Assembly: GCA_019246455.1 (NCBI GenBank)
Contig: JAFAQJ010000453.1
Coordinates: 1-18,279 of the forward strand
Direction: 5' to 3'
DNA length: 18,279 nt
Source: Pseudolabrys sp.
GTDB taxonomy: Bacteria; Pseudomonadota; Alphaproteobacteria; Rhizobiales; Xanthobacteraceae
Shown: positions 16,238 to 18,279 of the stretch, piece by piece
How positions within the stretch are numbered: the first letter of the stretch is position 1
Layout: each line of letters starts with the position of its first letter
Notes under the pieces: generated by a model
Seen by the model: the letters and a program-made list of their open reading frames with translations, nothing else
Told to the model about the DNA's origin: nothing
Databases searched by the model: none
Position numbers and translations under genes: made by a program

Positions 16238-16542
16238 GGTCGGGTCTTGGACGCTTTGTCGGATTTAATCTTTGCGAGATGAAAATCGCGCAAGCTTTGC
16301 AGTAAGGCGGTGTCGTATTTGGGATCAGGCGCAGTCTCGCCCATCACCCAAGACATCAAGATCGGGCTTGGCATCGAGAGCAGGTTTTCATAGGCGGCGA
16401 TATCTCGATCGTTGAGCGTGCCCAGGCATGCATCAGCGAACGGCCCCATAATGAGATCGACCTCGCGTATGCCCGTGTGCCATGAGCGAAACAGCAATCG
16501 TCGGCGCCGCTCATCCAGTCCTTCGCTTGATCTCGTGGTCAC
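16234..16542 (-). CDS. sdhE: Succinate dehydrogenase assembly factor SdhE (flavinylation factor, DUF339)
   Basis: This 102-aa protein of the SdhE/YgfY/Sdh5 family promotes covalent FAD attachment to SdhA. The helix-rich pattern LDERRRRLLFRSWHTGIREVDLIMGPFAD (at about 9-37) is diagnostic. The family motif RGxxE reads T23-G24-I25-R26-E27 here: the Gly and Glu are kept but the first Arg is Thr (codon ACG), which is unusual. I chose the GTG at 16542 because GGAGAGG lies just upstream; a TTG at 16554 is the alternative. Its stop overlaps the mfd start. Sharing a transcript with mfd is a matter of arrangement and does not imply a shared function. Confidence 0.88.
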   Translation of the reverse strand: MTTRSSEGLDERRRRLLFRSWHTGIREVDLIMGPFADACLGTLNDRDIAAYENLLSMPSPILMSWVMGETAPDPKYDTALLQSLRDFHLAKIKSDKASKTRP

Positions 16543-16563
16543 GCGCCTCTCCAAACGCCAATA

Positions 16564-16580
16564 GCCCGGACAGGCCGGGC
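16564..16580 (-). other. Inverted repeat at the predicted 5' end of the sdhE-mfd transcript
   Basis: GCCCGG and CCGGGC flank a five-base loop (ACAGG on the plus strand). On the minus strand it begins about seven bases after the predicted -10 element, so it could form a hairpin at the very 5' end of the mRNA. There is no U-tract. Confidence 0.45.
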
Positions 16581-16586
16581 GCCGTT

Positions 16587-16615
16587 TATATAGGGCGGGA
16601 AGTCAGCAATGTCAG
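16587..16615 (-). promoter_or_regulatory. Predicted sigma-70-type promoter of sdhE-mfd
   Basis: On the minus strand, CTGACA (16615-16610) and TATATA (16592-16587) are separated by 17 bp, a five-of-six -35 match and a reasonable -10. The predicted leader before the GTG at 16542 is about 38 nt. Confidence 0.5.
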
Positions 16616-16671
16616 CCGCTTTGCACAGGCTGGATTTGCACCCACGAAGACTGCGAGCCAGCATACAGCAG

Positions 16672-18279
16672 ATGCGCCCCGCTCTCCTCAATCCACTCTT
16701 CGCCGCGCTAACCAGCTTTTCCGGCATCGGCCCAAAACTAGAAACGCTGTATTCGCATTTACTGGGGCACGAGCCGCCACGCGTTGTCGATCTACTGCTT
16801 CATTTGCCTTCGGGTGCGATCGATCGGCGGGCGCGGCCAAAATTGCGTGACGTGCAAGCTGGTCAGGTCGTCACCTTGGCCATCACCATCGAGAAACACC
16901 GTCCAGCACCCTCGCATCGCTCGCGCGCACCCTATCGAGTGTTGGCCAGTGACGATACCGGCGATATCACGCTGACGTTTTTCAACGCCCGCCGGGATTA
17001 TCTTGAGAAGCTGCTGCCTGTCGGCCACCTACGCTACGTCTCCGGTACTGCCGAATTCTACGATGGCATGCTGCAGATGGTGCATCCCGATCGCGTCGTG
17101 GACGAGACCGGCTTTGCCAGCCTGCCCCTGGTCGAGCCAACTTACTCACTGACCGAAGGCCTCACACTCAACAACATTCGCCGTGTCATAGATGAAGCGC
17201 TGGCGAAACTGCCCGAGCTGCCTGAATGGCAAGACGAAGCATGGCTATCGCGTCAGCGTTATCCGGCGTTTGGTGAGGCGTTACGACATTTGCACCGACC
17301 GTCGGAGCCTATTGATGTGGCCCCAGACTCACCCGCATGGACTCGCCTTGCCTATGATGAACTCTTAGCGGGACAGCTAGCGCTCCGATTGGTGCGCGCC
17401 CACATGCGACGCCAAAGCGGCCGCGGCACGGCCGCCGAAGGACGCTTGCGCGCTCAAATCCTGAATGCGTTGCCGTACTCCCTGACTCCATCGCAACAGC
17501 GCGCCCTTGACGAAATTGCTACCGATCTCGCGATGCCGAAGCGAATGCTGCGCCTTTTGCAGGGCGATGTCGGATCGGGGAAAACGGTCGTTGCACTCCT
17601 TGCCGCCTCGATGGCGATTGAAGCCGGAAGGCAGGCCGCGCTCATGGCACCAACTGAAGTCTTGGCAAGACAGCATGGAGCCACCATCGCACCGCTCGCC
17701 AAGGCCGCAGGCATTCGGTTTGCCCTCTTGACCGGACGCGAACGCGGAGCGGAGCGCGATGAAATCCTTACAAGGATTGCAAGCGGCGATGTCGATCTGC
17801 TCGTCGGCACGCATGCGCTATTTCAGGACGAAGTCATTTTCAAAGATTTAGCGCTTGCTGTTGTCGACGAGCAACATCGTTTTGGCGTGCATCAACGGCT
17901 GGCCCTGACACAAAAGGGAGAAGCCGTCGATGTCCTGGTTCTCACCGCCACCCCCATTCCGCGAACATTGGTGCTGTCTTTTTTTGGCGATATGGACCTT
18001 TCCGAACTGCGCGAAAAGCCAGCCGGTCGCCAGCCTATCGATACGCGCACAGTCCCCCTATCGCGGCTCGCGGAAATAGAGGACGCGGTTGGGCGCGCGC
18101 TTGCTGAAGGGCAGCGCGCTTATTGGGTTTGCCCTCTGGTGGATGATTCCGAGAAGGTCGACCTCGCCGCGGCCGAAGCACGCTTCAAGGAGTTACAAAA
18201 AAGGTTTGGCGATGCTGTCGATCTAGTTCATGGCCGGATGAAGGGCGCCGACAAAGATGCAGCGATGCAGCGCTTCGCG
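16672..18279 (+). CDS. recG: ATP-dependent DNA helicase RecG (5' part, runs off right edge)
   Basis: The frame from the ATG at 16672 stays open to the right edge, giving 536 residues of a protein normally near 700. RecG remodels stalled replication forks and Holliday junctions. The N-terminal wedge domain is visible (SGIGPKLETLYSHLLGHEPP, the VVDLLLHLP block and an OB-fold stretch DDTGDITLTFFNARRDYLEK). The SF2 motor follows, with Walker A GDVGSGKT at 298-305, DEQH at 399-402 and TATPIPRT at 425-432, then RAYWVCPLVDDSEK. The rest of the second RecA-like domain lies beyond the window. It is divergent from sdhE-mfd with a 129-bp gap. I see no clear ribosome binding site before the ATG. Confidence 0.96.
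   Translation, partial: MRPALLNPLFAALTSFSGIGPKLETLYSHLLGHEPPRVVDLLLHLPSGAIDRRARPKLRDVQAGQVVTLAITIEKHRPAPSHRSRAPYRVLASDDTGDITLTFFNARRDYLEKLLPVGHLRYVSGTAEFYDGMLQMVHPDRVVDETGFASLPLVEPTYSLTEGLTLNNIRRVIDEALAKLPELPEWQDEAWLSRQRYPAFGEALRHLHRPSEPIDVAPDSPAWTRLAYDELLAGQLALRLVRAHMRRQSGRGTAAEGRLRAQILNALPYSLTPSQQRALDEIATDLAMPKRMLRLLQGDVGSGKTVVALLAASMAIEAGRQAALMAPTEVLARQHGATIAPLAKAAGIRFALLTGRERGAERDEILTRIASGDVDLLVGTHALFQDEVIFKDLALAVVDEQHRFGVHQRLALTQKGEAVDVLVLTATPIPRTLVLSFFGDMDLSELREKPAGRQPIDTRTVPLSRLAEIEDAVGRALAEGQRAYWVCPLVDDSEKVDLAAAEARFKELQKRFGDAVDLVHGRMKGADKDAAMQRFA

Noticed and set aside
16620..16641. Direct repeat TTTGCAC (two copies, 15 bp apart) as an operator before recG
   Set aside because: Seven-base repeats of this kind occur by chance, and no matching -10 element lies at the right distance from either copy.

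Overview
The window reads as an ordinary, densely coded chromosomal segment of an alphaproteobacterium, most likely a Hyphomicrobiales (Rhizobiales) member near the Bradyrhizobium/Xanthobacteraceae group. This is inferred from the GC-rich codon use, an IalB-family secreted protein, HspQ, an SdhE-Mfd pair divergent from RecG, and an Mcl-type CoA-ester lyase. I see no mobile element, tRNA, rRNA, CRISPR array or prophage gene. The longest stretch without a gene is 182 bp.

Layout. (1) 1-1526: the 5' end of a membrane protein gene (probable DUF2182), running off the left edge, divergent from a UbiH/UbiF-type FAD hydroxylase. (2) 1523-5121: a metabolic block. An AEC-family carrier and a CaiB/BaiF-fold protein with the alpha-methylacyl-CoA racemase residue signature form a translationally coupled minus-strand pair. 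A malyl-CoA lyase-like enzyme is transcribed divergently from them and is followed by hspQ. (3) 5136-5978: a terminator hairpin and a secreted IalB-family protein on the minus strand. (4) 6161-12665: a plus-strand run of five genes. They encode a YejA-like periplasmic solute-binding protein, a degenerate acyl-CoA-ligase-like protein, a REC-REC-GGDEF protein whose cyclase motif is lost but whose c-di-GMP I-site is kept, a FrnE/DsbA-like thioredoxin-fold protein, and a zinc-dependent alcohol dehydrogenase. (5) 12722-18279: mfd and sdhE as an overlapping minus-strand pair, divergent from recG, which runs off the right edge.

How the genes relate. Carrier, racemase-like protein and lyase suggest uptake and CoA-thioester processing of a small, possibly branched, dicarboxylic acid. 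This is inference from family and arrangement only. Mfd and RecG are the DNA repair pair of the right half. SdhE matures the flavoprotein of succinate dehydrogenase and shares the mfd transcript.

No clearly new multi-gene system is evident. The points most worth following are the PopA-like c-di-GMP receptor candidate at 9589-10848, the adenylation pseudoenzyme at 8052-9512 directly behind an orphan solute-binding protein, the racemase/lyase/carrier module at 2614-4739, and the altered RGxxE motif of SdhE.
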